From Rhodobiaceae bacterium (lineage in GTDB: Bacteria > Pseudomonadota > Alphaproteobacteria > Parvibaculales > Parvibaculaceae), in contig JAAWWE010000010.1 of the NCBI GenBank assembly GCA_021404525.1, forward strand, positions 1 through 64,000: a DNA stretch of 64,000 nucleotides, written 5' to 3'. This document shows, one piece after another, positions 26,837 to 36,299 of this stretch (positions are counted from its first letter, which is position 1; every line of letters starts with the position of its first letter). Both the position numbers and the translations under genes were made by a program. The notes under the pieces are model-generated. The model had not been told where the DNA came from. It did not search any database and saw only the letters and a program-made list of their open reading frames with translations.

Positions 26837-27400
26837 TTAGCGCGGCGCGCGCTTGGCTAAAATGCGCTGCAAGGTCCGGCGGTGCATATTCAGGCGCCGA
26901 GCGGTCTCCGACACATTGCGATTGCACAATTCATAGACCCGCTGGATATGTTCCCAGCGCACCCGGTCTGCGGACATTGGGTTTTCCGGTGGTGGCGCTT
27001 TTTCGCCCGGCTGCGCCATCAACGCAGCCTCCACATCATCGGCGTCTGCAGGTTTTGACAGATAGTCTACGGCACCCAATTTCACTGCCTCAACGGCGGT
27101 CGCGATATTGCCGTAGCCCGTGAGAACGATGACTCGGGCATCTTCCCGAACCGTATGAAGCGCCGATACGACCTCTAGCCCGCTGCCGTCATCCAAACGC
27201 AAGTCGACGACGGCATAGTTCGGTTTGACTTCCTGGGCCAACCGAACACCTTCCTTAACCGTGGCGGCCTGGGAGACAGTGAATCCTCGATTTTCCATTG
27301 CCCGGGCCAGTCGGCCTAGGAACGGCGCATCATCATCTACCAACAGGAGGGTGCGTTCCTCGTTTGCCGGTTCATGTGCTTCATTCACTTCGTCTGTCAT
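26837..27400 (-). CDS. regA: ActR/PrrA/RegA redox response regulator
   Basis: 187 residues. Receiver domain (about 16-128) with acidic pocket DDD at 22-24, phospho-acceptor Asp66 in VVDLRLDDG and lysine in YLSKPAD. A linker leads to a Fis-type helix-turn-helix (about 150-183, CNRNVSETARRLNMHRRTLQRIL), the highly conserved RegA DNA-binding segment. It acts as the partner of the RegB kinase encoded 77 bp upstream on the same strand and usually controls respiration and energy genes under low oxygen. Confidence 0.93.
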   Translation of the reverse strand: MTDEVNEAHEPANEERTLLLVDDDAPFLGRLARAMENRGFTVSQAATVKEGVRLAQEVKPNYAVVDLRLDDGSGLEVVSALHTVREDARVIVLTGYGNIATAVEAVKLGAVDYLSKPADADDVEAALMAQPGEKAPPPENPMSADRVRWEHIQRVYELCNRNVSETARRLNMHRRTLQRILAKRAPR

Positions 27401-27477
27401 GGTGCTCCTGCCGACCGCGAGGATTGGCAGCGCAAATACGCCGCCGTTGGAGCGCGAATTTTACGCTGTTACGCCCG

Positions 27478-28836
27478 TCACGCCAACTCATGATCGCTTA
27501 TTTGATCCTGTGCTCCGCCAATTGGTGGCGCTTCTATCGCGTCTCTAGGCCATTCGACAATAACCACAGCGCCAGTGCGACCATCTGTCCGGTTTCCGAA
27601 CAAGACAGTTGCTCCACTTCGCTCAAGCAAAGTTTTCCCAATAAAGAAACCAAGCCCCATCCCTTCATGAGACCCGTCCCTTACCGATCTTGGCGTTCCG
27701 CGAGGGCGCGTCGTAACATAGGGCTCGCCTAGCCGGTCCACCATATCCATTGGAAAACCTGGGCCATCATCTGTGATTGAAATGCGGACCTTATGTTTGT
27801 CGAATTCACCGGCGATGGTTACCGTGCGACGCGCATAGTCTGATGCATTTTCAACGAAGTTTCCTAACCCGTAGAGGATCTCCGGCCGGCGGACCAGCGA
27901 TGGTGTCGGCTCTGCTCCGTCGGTGGCCAAATCAAAGGACACGTCCATGTCCCGATGAGGGGCTACAATTTCACTCAGAAGAGCATCGACCTCTATGCGT
28001 GCGTATAGCGCATCGCGTGCGTCGGGTTGGTGGGTCAGCCTTGAGAGGATTTCTTTACATCTCTCTGCCTGCGACCGAAGCAGGTTGAGATCCTCGTCCA
28101 ATTGATCACCTGTTGGCTTGTCACGTTGGAGTTCCCGGGCAACAAGAGCAATTGTGCCTAGGGGTGTCCCCAACTCATGGGCAGCGGCGGCGGCCAGCCC
28201 ATCAAGCGCCGAGAGCCGCTGCTCTCGCGCCAGAACCAGTTCAGTCGCCTCGAGCGCGTTTGACATGCGGCGCGCTTCATCCGCGATCCGATAGGCGTAC
28301 ACGGCGACGAAACCCAAGCCCAGTAGGAGACCTGCCCAAATGCCGGCCTGATAAGTCCAAGGCAGGACGAGGGGCGCGTCAGGTGTCCATGGCAATGGCA
28401 AGTGATAGATGGAAAGAGCCGTCACACAAATGAAGGCCAGAGACAAAAGCAGCCCTGTCGATTTCGGCGACAGGGTGGTTGCGGAAATCGTCACGGGAAC
28501 CATGAAGAGCAATGAAAAAGGATTGCCAAGCCCGCCAGTGAGGTACAACAAGGCTGCGAGCTGCAGCAAATCATAGGCGAGATAGGCAGCTGCCTGACTG
28601 TCTGGTAGGCGGATCGGTGTCCTATATCTCAGTGCCAAAAACACATTGAGCCATGCAGAGGCTGCAATAGCGGCAAGACAAAAGCCCAGTGGCAGTGGAA
28701 ACTGAAGCCCGAAATAGACAAACAGCACAGCGCCCAGCTGGCCGGCAACTGCCAGCCACCGCAACAACATGATCGTTTGCAGGCGGATCCCCGCCTGATC
28801 GGAAATAAAAGAAGAACGCCTATTGGGTTGGGCCAT
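27478..28836 (-). CDS. regB: ActS/PrrB/RegB redox sensor histidine kinase
   Basis: 452 residues. Six hydrophobic helices fill about residues 20-205 and contain the quinone-sensing motif GGLGNPF. The H-box is AAAHELGTPLG with phospho-accepting His near 220. A Cys near 260 (QAERCKEIL) matches the redox-active cysteine of RegB. The ATPase domain has N (NFVENASDYA), G1 (DDGPGFP) and G2 (GMGLGFFIG) boxes. Cotranscribed with regA. Retention of both quinone motif and Cys suggests normal redox sensing. Confidence 0.94.
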   Translation of the reverse strand: MAQPNRRSSFISDQAGIRLQTIMLLRWLAVAGQLGAVLFVYFGLQFPLPLGFCLAAIAASAWLNVFLALRYRTPIRLPDSQAAAYLAYDLLQLAALLYLTGGLGNPFSLLFMVPVTISATTLSPKSTGLLLSLAFICVTALSIYHLPLPWTPDAPLVLPWTYQAGIWAGLLLGLGFVAVYAYRIADEARRMSNALEATELVLAREQRLSALDGLAAAAAHELGTPLGTIALVARELQRDKPTGDQLDEDLNLLRSQAERCKEILSRLTHQPDARDALYARIEVDALLSEIVAPHRDMDVSFDLATDGAEPTPSLVRRPEILYGLGNFVENASDYARRTVTIAGEFDKHKVRISITDDGPGFPMDMVDRLGEPYVTTRPRGTPRSVRDGSHEGMGLGFFIGKTLLERSGATVLFGNRTDGRTGAVVIVEWPRDAIEAPPIGGAQDQISDHELA

Positions 28837-28881
28837 CGCTAGTTCACCTGGAGCAATATTGTGCCCCTTGGAAATAGCCGA

Positions 28882-29940
28882 TCAGGCGTTGGACGGCCAG
28901 CCTGCTGTGTCTGATGCGGCCAGACGCCGACTCTCCCCAATCTTCATTACCCACACATCGTCGTCCGCCAGACCAGCCGTTTTCCCTGCTTCAACAAAAC
29001 GCTCAGGTGGTTCAAACGGAGGTTCCTGGGTGAGAACAACCGTCCCCCAATGCATGCCAACAAGGGTTTTTGCCTTTAGGTCCAGCCCCATTTGAACCGC
29101 TTCTTCCGGTGTGGCGTGCGACGCCTTCATCATTTCCCGCGGGGCATAAGCGCCAATGCCGAGCAGCGCTGTGTCGAAGGGACCGTATCGCTCTCCCGTA
29201 TCTTTGAAGACGGGGCCATATCCAGAATCGCCGCCAAAGAAGAGATGATGGTCTGGTCCCCTGAAGGCAAAGCCCGCCCAAAGGGAGGTGTTATGATCAA
29301 ACCCGACCCTCCTCGACCAGTGCACCACGGGCAAAGCCGTCACTTTCAAGTCGTTCACAACAAGATCGTCGTACCAGTCCATCTCAACTACATGAGCGAA
29401 GCCGCGTTTCCTGAAAAATTCCCCCAGATTGAGGGGAACCAAAACGGTCGTTCGGTTCTTATCAGGCAGCTGGGCCAACGCGCGCTCATCGAGATGGTCG
29501 TAGTGATTGTGGGAAACCACTAGGACATCAATCGGTGGAAGGTCGCGGATCGCGATGCCGCTTTTTACATAACGCTTCGGACCAAATCCGGCGGGGCCGG
29601 CATAGCTGGTAAGGTAGGGGTCGGTCAGAATTATCTTGCCCGCTATGCGGCACAGAAAGGACGCGTGTCCCAACCAGGTGATGAAGTCACCGGATTGGTC
29701 CAGAAACTCCCGGAGCTGCCGGTTCGCTTGATCGCGCGGCAAGACGTGGGATGTTGGCACCTCAATCTTATTGAAGCTGCGCCCAAACATTTCCGCAAAA
29801 TAGGGAAGCGCCACCCGGAGCGGCACAGACTTCTTTGGGCTGCCCTCAGGGTTGCGGAATTTTCCGTCCGGCAGGTGGTGCCACGGTCGGCCGTCTGTAG
29901 GGGAGGCGTCGCTTTTTCGGTCGGTCTTCGTCTTGGTCAT
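28882..29940 (-). CDS. MBL-fold metallo-hydrolase, NAPE-PLD-like
   Basis: 352 residues from the ATG at 29940 (a GTG at 29961 is the alternative; neither has a clear ribosome site). Metal-binding motifs: HNHYDHLD (HxHxDH), VHWSRR, GGDSGYGP (bridging Asp) and GMHWGT. The pattern fits the N-acylphosphatidylethanolamine phospholipase D / UlaG-like branch, with a long N-terminal extension containing RPWHHLPDGKFRNPEGSP. Substrate not known. It ends 45 bp before regB on the same strand and could be co-transcribed with the redox pair. Confidence 0.8.
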   Translation of the reverse strand: MTKTKTDRKSDASPTDGRPWHHLPDGKFRNPEGSPKKSVPLRVALPYFAEMFGRSFNKIEVPTSHVLPRDQANRQLREFLDQSGDFITWLGHASFLCRIAGKIILTDPYLTSYAGPAGFGPKRYVKSGIAIRDLPPIDVLVVSHNHYDHLDERALAQLPDKNRTTVLVPLNLGEFFRKRGFAHVVEMDWYDDLVVNDLKVTALPVVHWSRRVGFDHNTSLWAGFAFRGPDHHLFFGGDSGYGPVFKDTGERYGPFDTALLGIGAYAPREMMKASHATPEEAVQMGLDLKAKTLVGMHWGTVVLTQEPPFEPPERFVEAGKTAGLADDDVWVMKIGESRRLAASDTAGWPSNA

Positions 29941-30019
29941 AGAAAAGAAGATAGGGCGCACTCACCCCTGATAAAAGGGCCGGGATGTGGGAATAGCGAT
30001 CTCCCAAAGGGCATCCCGC

Positions 30020-30637
30020 CTAATAGGCGCCTGCTTCGCGCAACATATTGGCGATCACACGATCGCGGCGCTGCTCAGCAATGCCAAGAGCTGTTCGGCC
30101 TGTTAGGTCTGTGGCTTCATAATCCGCGTCCCAATCGAGAAGCAGACGAACCATTTCCGCCTGACCTGCGCGTGCAGCAATGATGATCGCGGGCTCTCGA
30201 TCGGCGCCAAGCCGGTCAGGGTCTGCGCCAGCCTCCAGGAGTGCAGCGCTTATGTTGACCATTTTCGTACCCGCAAGAAGCGTTAGCAGCGTATCACCTG
30301 CCCTGTCTTTCGCCTTGATGCGGGCGCCGTTTTCGAGCAGGAAGTAAAATGCATCGTGTTGGCTAAATTGCAACGCCACAAAAAGCGCTGGTGATCCCAT
30401 TTTGTCACGGGAGTCGAGAGATTCGCCGCGCACCAATGCTGCTTTTAGCGCGTCAATGTCACCATCACGCACAGCCTCGATGAAAGGTGTGTCTGGCGCG
30501 ACGACTGAGGGTTGCTGGATGCCACTGGCGAACGCACCTCCTGTGTTTCCAAAAACCAGCAGTGTCGCGAAGAAGGCTAAAACCAGAGTCTGTTTGGATG
30601 TGAGAAAATGCTCACGTCGCTCATGTCTATGGATCAT
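30020..30637 (-). CDS. exported ankyrin-repeat protein
   Basis: 205 residues. A Sec signal sequence with a long n-region is followed by a hydrophobic stretch (about 17-31) and a probable AFAS-G cleavage site near 38. Four ankyrin repeats follow (about 49-200), e.g. TPFIEAVRDGDIDALKAAL and REPAIIIAARAGQAEMVRLLLD. Probably periplasmic and involved in protein-protein contact; the partner is unknown. Same strand as the metallo-hydrolase with a 79 bp gap. Confidence 0.8.
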   Translation of the reverse strand: MIHRHERREHFLTSKQTLVLAFFATLLVFGNTGGAFASGIQQPSVVAPDTPFIEAVRDGDIDALKAALVRGESLDSRDKMGSPALFVALQFSQHDAFYFLLENGARIKAKDRAGDTLLTLLAGTKMVNISAALLEAGADPDRLGADREPAIIIAARAGQAEMVRLLLDWDADYEATDLTGRTALGIAEQRRDRVIANMLREAGAY

Positions 30638-30840
30638 CTTTTCTATGCCAAACTCTCGGGTTGCGGCCTGCGACGAGAATCCGCATTGCTGCGGCCTGCT
30701 CGAATAAGCTACCTAAGGCGGGATCGTACTTGTAGGTTGTATCCGGTCCAAGGCAAACTTGCGTCTGTCACCAGTATGGGACGCTGAAATATGCCAATGC
30801 CTGCCTGAATACAACATGAATGCACATATTTGGAGCCCCC

Positions 30841-31452
30841 ATGTCGCGATTAACTGTCTTTCTTGTTGCCATTGTCGGCCTTGCGATTGTTACTGCCGGG
30901 ATTTTGTACGCAACTTTGCCAACCGACGAGGGTGACTACCCGCAACGCTCCAGCGGTGCAGCTCTGATTGGCGGCCCATTTGAGCTGGTGATGCATGATG
31001 GCAGTACGGTCACGAATGAAACGTTCAAAGGCGAACTGATGCTGATCTATTTCGGCTTCACTTTTTGCCCAGACGTCTGCCCTACAGAGCTTCAGATTAT
31101 GAGCAATGCTCTGGACCTTGTCGGCGACGATGCTGAGCAGATTCGGCCTATATTAATTTCTATTGACCCGGAACGCGATACGGCCGAGGCGATGGCACAA
31201 TATGTGAGCCATTTCCACCCTCGCATGACCGGCCTTACAGGCACGGCTGATCAAATCGCTGCTGCTGCTCGGGCCTATCGGGTCTATTACGAACGCGTAG
31301 AAGACCCAGGCTCCAATGCGGCCTACACAATGGATCATTCTTCCATTGTGTACCTGATGGACAAAGACGGTCAGTTCATCACTCATTTTGGTCCCGGGAC
31401 AAAGCCAGAGAAGATGGCAGAGACCATTCGCAGCGCGTTGAGCAATAGCTAG
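30841..31452 (+). CDS. SCO1/SenC-family copper chaperone
   Basis: 203 residues. Start at 30841 chosen for the GGAG six bases upstream. One N-terminal membrane anchor (about 5-24) precedes a thioredoxin fold with CPDVCP (CxxxC copper ligands) and the distal copper-binding His in MDHSS. SCO proteins deliver copper to the CuA centre of cytochrome c oxidase at the periplasmic face. Proximity to RegB/RegA may be coincidental, though both relate to respiration. Single-gene unit. Confidence 0.92.
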   Translation: MSRLTVFLVAIVGLAIVTAGILYATLPTDEGDYPQRSSGAALIGGPFELVMHDGSTVTNETFKGELMLIYFGFTFCPDVCPTELQIMSNALDLVGDDAEQIRPILISIDPERDTAEAMAQYVSHFHPRMTGLTGTADQIAAAARAYRVYYERVEDPGSNAAYTMDHSSIVYLMDKDGQFITHFGPGTKPEKMAETIRSALSNS

Positions 31453-31482
31453 AGCTGCTACCTTGCAGCGACCCTGATAGAG

Positions 31483-31908
31483 TTACTCCGTAGCAAATAT
31501 CTGGGCGTCGTTCCGGAAGGCCTTAAACTCCAGCGCATTGCCCGACGGATCACAAAAGAACATCGTCGCCTGCTCGCCCGGCAGTCCCTTGAACCGAATG
31601 TGCGGCTCAATCACAAAACTTACATCTGTCTCTTCTAGTTTTTCTGCAAGCCTTTCCCAATCCTGCCACTCCAGGATCAGGCCAAAATGCGGGACGGGCA
31701 CATCATCACCATCAACCGCATTGCTTGCATCCCCAATCGCTTTCGCCTCGTCCAGATGTGCAACGATTTGATGTCCAAATAAATCGAAGTCGATCCAGCG
31801 TGCGTCGCTGCGCCCTACGCCACATCCGAGAACACCCTCATAGAAAGATCGAGCGGCGCCCATGTCGTTGACAGAAAATGCGAGATGAAACCTTGGTATG
31901 CTTGACAT
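31483..31908 (-). CDS. VOC-family (glyoxalase/dioxygenase fold) protein
   Basis: 141 residues with paired beta-alpha-beta modules: [23 protein letters not shown] at the N-terminus and [15 protein letters not shown] at the C-terminus. Metal ligands are plausibly His8, the second-module His (VPHFGL) and Glu in LEFKAF. Enzymatic role not predictable. The same C-terminal ending ([10 protein letters not shown]) is common in uncharacterised dioxygenase-like members. Confidence 0.8.
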   Translation of the reverse strand: MSSIPRFHLAFSVNDMGAARSFYEGVLGCGVGRSDARWIDFDLFGHQIVAHLDEAKAIGDASNAVDGDDVPVPHFGLILEWQDWERLAEKLEETDVSFVIEPHIRFKGLPGEQATMFFCDPSGNALEFKAFRNDAQIFATE

Positions 31909-31986
31909 AGACGCAGCTTACCCGCTTTCTGGTGCACATTGTAGGCTGAACACACTTCATGTGATTCGATAGAGTACAGCACCCCC

Positions 31987-32739
31987 ATGACGAAAACGTC
32001 CCGTGCCTTGCACATGGATACATTGTCGCTTCGCGGCGAACAGGTCCCGTTGGTCGTGCGACACAACCCGCGCGCACGGCGCTTTATCGTACGCGTCGAC
32101 ATGACAACGGGCGCCGTCCATGTCACCACACCCAATAAGCGCAACGTGAAGGCCGCGATCTCCTTTGCGCATAGTCATGCTGATTGGCTCATTGAACAAC
32201 GTCAACATGTCGCCCTCGCTGAACCGTTTTGTGATGGTGCGCGCATCCCTGTAAGAGGAACACCGCATCTTATTCGTCATGTAGAAAGTCAGCGCTGCGC
32301 GGTTCGGCGTGTTTCGCAAGGTGACTGCGACGTACCGGAGCTGCATGTGGGAGGCGACATCACCTTCCTACCACGGCGTGTCACTGATTGGCTCAAGCAA
32401 CAGGCCAAGGCCGATCTCAATCAAAGCGTGCTGACCCACGCAGCCGCACTCAATGTGCGTCCTAGTCGCATTACGGTAAGAGACCAATCCAGTCGGTGGG
32501 GATCCTGCTCCTCAACCAGGGCTCTCTCTTTTTCCTGGCGGCTCATATTTGCACCGACAGACGTCCTTGATTATGTAGCCGCTCACGAGGTTGCCCATTT
32601 GGTTCATATGAATCATGGCGCTCAGTTTTGGCGGACAGTAGAGAAACTGGTTCCTACCTATCCACAGGCCATGAGATGGCTGGAAACTGAGGGTCCTGCC
32701 CTCCACAAATATGGCGTCGTGCCCCTTTCTTTGGACTAA
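31987..32739 (+). CDS. YgjP-type (DUF45, M48-like) metallopeptidase
   Basis: 250 residues. The zinc-protease motif is HEVAHLVHMNHG (HExxH plus a third His), preceded by RSSRWGSCSSTRALSFSWRLIFAP, the hallmark of the DUF45/YgjP family. The N-terminal 90 residues carry ARRFIVRVDMTTGAVHVTTP, typical of the family's beta domain. Soluble, no signal peptide; cellular substrate unknown. The ATG at 31987 lacks a strong ribosome site; an internal ATG at 32020 is the alternative. Confidence 0.85.
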   Translation: MTKTSRALHMDTLSLRGEQVPLVVRHNPRARRFIVRVDMTTGAVHVTTPNKRNVKAAISFAHSHADWLIEQRQHVALAEPFCDGARIPVRGTPHLIRHVESQRCAVRRVSQGDCDVPELHVGGDITFLPRRVTDWLKQQAKADLNQSVLTHAAALNVRPSRITVRDQSSRWGSCSSTRALSFSWRLIFAPTDVLDYVAAHEVAHLVHMNHGAQFWRTVEKLVPTYPQAMRWLETEGPALHKYGVVPLSLD

Positions 32740-32816
32740 GATTCGCTCACGCCTTTGTCTCGCCATTTTTGGCGGTCAGCAATAGGCTGGGTACAGATGA
32801 AAACTGGGAGAGCGCA

Positions 32817-33845
32817 ATGGTGAGCGATAGAATAACGCCGACAAACGGGAACAGTGGCACATCAAATAGTGGTTTCAGCGGCGGCATGGTCGCTGCAAGC
32901 TTTGTGGGTGCTTTGGGCGCACTGCTTATCGTCATTGGCGTTGAAACCGCACTCGACACAGACACCCCCTCTGTAGAAAGCAGTGGCGAGGCTCTTTCTC
33001 TTAGTATTCCTGCTGACGGGGCGGAGCAGTTTGTGACCATCGGCACGGTAGCAACGACAGCCACGCTCACTTTTGAAGAAACCGGAACCTATCGCGTTGA
33101 GCTGCGCGGGTTGGACGGCACCTCTGATCCTGTTCTTGCCCTCTTTACGGCTAACGGCGAAACAGCCGTTGTCACAAATGATGATACGGATGGACTGGAT
33201 GCCATGGTATCTGTCACCGTGGCGGAAGGAAGCGAGACGTGGCGGGTTGATCTCACCAGCTACGGAGAAACAGGCGGCCCCGGCGTCTTGAGAGTCTTAC
33301 CTGCACCCGAAGGATTTGTTGCAGGCACCACCTTAACAGAAGGGGCTGGCGGTTTTCCTGAGGATGGCATTGCGACCCTCGAGCTCGACAACCCTGCTAC
33401 AAGCAATTTGGACGCAGATGGCTCCTGGTATCAGTTCAGCCCCGCCCAATCTGGCCGACATGTTGTTTCGGTGCGGGCTGCGGATGAAAGCCTCGACACT
33501 GTCGCCCATCTCCTGCCGGTTCTCCCGGGTGCCGAAGCGCCCGCTGTTGGCACAGACATCACAACCATGACGGCGGCCTTCACATCAGACGATGACGACG
33601 GGTTCAACCCTCGTTTCGAGCGGTTTCTGCAGCAAGGCGCAACATACTATCTTTTTGTACGCGGCTTCGATGAGACCGCAGACGGGTCGTTCGCGGTTAC
33701 GGCAACCTTCCTTGGTGATCAAGTGAGCGCCACAGACGCGCCGGTATCAGAAGAAACTGTTGTCGTCGAAGATGAAGTTGAAGAGCCCGTCGACCAGGAT
33801 CTGCCTGCGGATTCAGGAAACACCGGGAACAGCAACAAAAACTAA
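32817..33845 (+). CDS. membrane-anchored protein with PPC-like beta-sandwich domains
   Basis: 342 residues from the ATG at 32817, placed behind GGGAG; an upstream in-frame codon at 32769 is not supported. One membrane helix lies at about 24-44. Two Gly/Asp/Thr-rich modules follow (about 58-165 and 180-300), each with strands such as GTYRVELRGLDGTSDPVLALF and GRHVVSVRAADESLDTVAHLL and acidic turns (NDDTDGLD, SDDDDGFNPRF) like bacterial pre-peptidase C-terminal domains that bind calcium. The tail is acidic and disordered. No catalytic domain. Function unknown; convergent with the PBP gene, 13 bases away. Confidence 0.65.
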   Translation: MVSDRITPTNGNSGTSNSGFSGGMVAASFVGALGALLIVIGVETALDTDTPSVESSGEALSLSIPADGAEQFVTIGTVATTATLTFEETGTYRVELRGLDGTSDPVLALFTANGETAVVTNDDTDGLDAMVSVTVAEGSETWRVDLTSYGETGGPGVLRVLPAPEGFVAGTTLTEGAGGFPEDGIATLELDNPATSNLDADGSWYQFSPAQSGRHVVSVRAADESLDTVAHLLPVLPGAEAPAVGTDITTMTAAFTSDDDDGFNPRFERFLQQGATYYLFVRGFDETADGSFAVTATFLGDQVSATDAPVSEETVVVEDEVEEPVDQDLPADSGNTGNSNKN

Positions 33846-33858
33846 AGCTCAGCTTTGC

Positions 33859-35997
33859 TTAGCGCCAGGTCGGGCGCCCGGGCCGTATGTTCGGGCGCCT
33901 CACGTCATCGTCTTCCTCAGATGCCGAGCGGCCAAACAGCCGATCAAAGAAACCGCGTTCCTCCTCGGGCTCTGCTTCGGGCTCATCGTCAAAGGGCCAG
34001 GTGCCAATGGAGCCAGTTGCCGCGGCCACAGGTGTATAGACACCAGGCAGTGCAGACACCCGAACGCCGCGCTGAGTGCTCTCCATAAATTCACGCCAAA
34101 TGCTTGCCGGTACACCGCCACCGGTCACTTCCTTCATCGGCGTGCCGTCGTCATTACCCACCCAGACGCCAACAACGAGGTCTGCCGTGTAGCCCACAAA
34201 CCAGGCATCCCGGAAGTCCTGGCTGGTGCCTGTCTTGCCGCCACTCGGGCGACCGGCAAGCGCCGCCCGGCGCCCGGTGCCCGTGCGCACTGTCTCGCCC
34301 AACATATGGTTCATCATGCCCAGTGTTTGCTGAGACATGATGGGCCCGAGGCCCGCTCCACGGCGTTGATAGAGTCGGTTTCCTGACAGGGTCTCAATGC
34401 CCTCAATCCCATGAGGGATCACGCTTGCACCGCCATTTGCAAACGCCGCATAGGCCGACGTGAGCTCCAGCAGCGTCACTTCAAAGGTGCCCAGCGCCAG
34501 TGAGGCGTGCGGCGCCATTTCGCTGCGGATGCCCAAGCGGCGGGCCGTGCGAATAACATTTTCACGACCCACTTCTTCGGAGATCTGCACCGCAATCGTA
34601 TTTACCGATTTTGACAGAGCATGGGTCAGGGTCATGACACCATCATTTGTTTCGGAATAGTTTCGCGGTGACCACCCATCGACAATAACCGGCGCATCCA
34701 CGCGAAGTGTGTCCGGCGTCAGACCACGTTCTAGGGCCGTCATAAAAACAACTGGCTTGAAGGCTGAACCTGGTTGGCGCTCGGCATAAACCGCGCGATT
34801 GAACTGACTTTGACGGTAGGAGCGGCCACCGACCATCGCACGGATGGCGCCATCTGGTGTCATGGCGACAAGAGCGGCCTGGGTGACGCCTAGGGCGCGC
34901 TCATTGCGCGCCAGCGCTGCATCAATCGCACGTTCGGCTGCCCGCTGCAGATCGGTGTCCAAGGTTGCCCGCACGACAAGGCTGGAGTTCGGTCGGCCTG
35001 CATAGCCTGGCACCTGGTCAACAATCCAATCTGCGAAATAGTTCGCTGATTGAGATCGGGCAGCGCCGCGGAGCACTGCGGGGTTATCGAATGCCCACTG
35101 ACCATCCTGATAGTTGATGCGCCCATCGCGTACCATTACTGCGAGGACTGTCGCCGCCCGCTCCTGGGCGCGGGCGAGATCGTTGGTCGGGGCGTAGCGC
35201 GACGGTGCCTTGAGAAGGCCTGCCAACATGGCCGCTTCCGGCAAGGTGACATCACGTGCGGACTTGCCGAAATATCGTTGCGAGGCCGCTTCAATGCCGT
35301 AGGCGCCGCCGCCGAGATACACCCGGTTCAGGTAAAGAGTAAGGATCTCATCTTTTGAGAACTTCGCTTCCAGCCATAGAGCCAGAAGCGCTTCCTGTAG
35401 CTTGCGGTCCAGGGTCCGCTCGGGCGTCAGAAAGATGTTCTTGGCAAGCTGCTGAGTGATGGTCGAGCCACCCTGCACAATTGAGCCTGCCTTCAGGTTT
35501 GCAACCATCGCACGGGCGAGACCGATTGGGTCAATCCCGAGATGGGAATAGAAACGCTTGTCTTCTGTGGCAACCACCGCGTCTACAAGATAGGGAGGCA
35601 GGTCAGCGAGGCGCACCGCCGCACCGTGGCGACCACCGCGTGTCACGATGGGTGTTCCATCGGTGGCGGCGATGGTGACACTGGGAGAGGCGTCAATGTT
35701 CCAAAGATTGTCGGTGCTGGGCAGCGTGAGAGCGTAGTAAAGGACAATCCCGCCTGCAGCCACGATTCCCCATAGGCCTGCGACGGTCGACCAATAGGCG
35801 ACTTTTGCGCCCAAGCTCTTATCTTCATCGCCATGCTTTTGGGAACGGGGTTTTGTACTTGCCTTCCGCCGTTTCTTTTTCGGTGGTTCCAGTTCCAGGC
35901 GCAGGGTACCCAGGAAAGGGAGACGACGAGACACAAGCTCGCGATTGCCGGCACTGCCCGCTTTGCCTTTGCGTCCGCTTTTTCGTCGTTCACTCAT
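33859..35997 (-). CDS. class A penicillin-binding protein (PBP1A/1C-type)
   Basis: 712 residues, bifunctional peptidoglycan synthase. Lys/Arg-rich cytoplasmic segment (1-65), one membrane helix (about 70-95), glycosyltransferase domain with EDKRFYSHLGID (catalytic Glu), QGGSTITQQLAKN and KLQEALLALWLE. The transpeptidase domain has SxxK in GSAFK, SxN in SKSVN and KTG in GGKTGTSQDF. The C-terminal 60 residues are acidic then Arg/Pro-rich and probably unstructured. It builds glycan strands and crosslinks them in the periplasm. Confidence 0.92.
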   Translation of the reverse strand: MSERRKSGRKGKAGSAGNRELVSRRLPFLGTLRLELEPPKKKRRKASTKPRSQKHGDEDKSLGAKVAYWSTVAGLWGIVAAGGIVLYYALTLPSTDNLWNIDASPSVTIAATDGTPIVTRGGRHGAAVRLADLPPYLVDAVVATEDKRFYSHLGIDPIGLARAMVANLKAGSIVQGGSTITQQLAKNIFLTPERTLDRKLQEALLALWLEAKFSKDEILTLYLNRVYLGGGAYGIEAASQRYFGKSARDVTLPEAAMLAGLLKAPSRYAPTNDLARAQERAATVLAVMVRDGRINYQDGQWAFDNPAVLRGAARSQSANYFADWIVDQVPGYAGRPNSSLVVRATLDTDLQRAAERAIDAALARNERALGVTQAALVAMTPDGAIRAMVGGRSYRQSQFNRAVYAERQPGSAFKPVVFMTALERGLTPDTLRVDAPVIVDGWSPRNYSETNDGVMTLTHALSKSVNTIAVQISEEVGRENVIRTARRLGIRSEMAPHASLALGTFEVTLLELTSAYAAFANGGASVIPHGIEGIETLSGNRLYQRRGAGLGPIMSQQTLGMMNHMLGETVRTGTGRRAALAGRPSGGKTGTSQDFRDAWFVGYTADLVVGVWVGNDDGTPMKEVTGGGVPASIWREFMESTQRGVRVSALPGVYTPVAAATGSIGTWPFDDEPEAEPEEERGFFDRLFGRSASEEDDDVRRPNIRPGRPTWR

Positions 35998-36212
35998 GCG
36001 CCTGCCATTTCGACGTCAGTCGATCCCCATGGGCCATCTTAGGGACTCCCAGGGTCCTGTTCTTGTGTGCGTTAACAATCTATGAAGCGATGGTTAACGA
36101 GGGGTGAAGAAGCTCATCTCGCACAGCCTGCGAGGGCAGCCTTTTGGCGGAGAAGTACGGCCACAAAGTGGCACCGCCCAACACGCCAGAATCTCACTTG
36201 TTTTTCAGGGAC

Positions 36213-36241
36213 TTGACGCCTGCGCATCGGACCACTAGGTT
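36213..36241 (+). promoter_or_regulatory. candidate leuA promoter
   Basis: TTGACG at 36213-36218 and TAGGTT at 36236-36241 are separated by 17 bp. Transcription would start about 36247-36250, at or next to the leader peptide ATG. Confidence 0.6.
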
Positions 36242-36248
36242 TTCGGCC

Positions 36249-36299
36249 ATGATGACGAACAGAACAGTTCTTCTACGACTTACCACCCCGGCCGCTTAA
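36249..36299 (+). CDS. leucine-rich leader peptide of leuA (attenuation)
   Basis: Sixteen residues, MMTNRTVLLRLTTPAA, then TAA. Three Leu codons (CTT CTA, then CTT after one Arg) follow a Val codon, the composition expected of a leucine-sensing attenuator peptide. No Shine-Dalgarno precedes the ATGATG start, and the putative promoter puts the transcript 5' end at or within a few bases of it, so translation may be leaderless, as for TrpL leader peptides of rhizobia. It ends 186 bp before the leuA ATG. Confidence 0.75.
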   Translation: MMTNRTVLLRLTTPAA

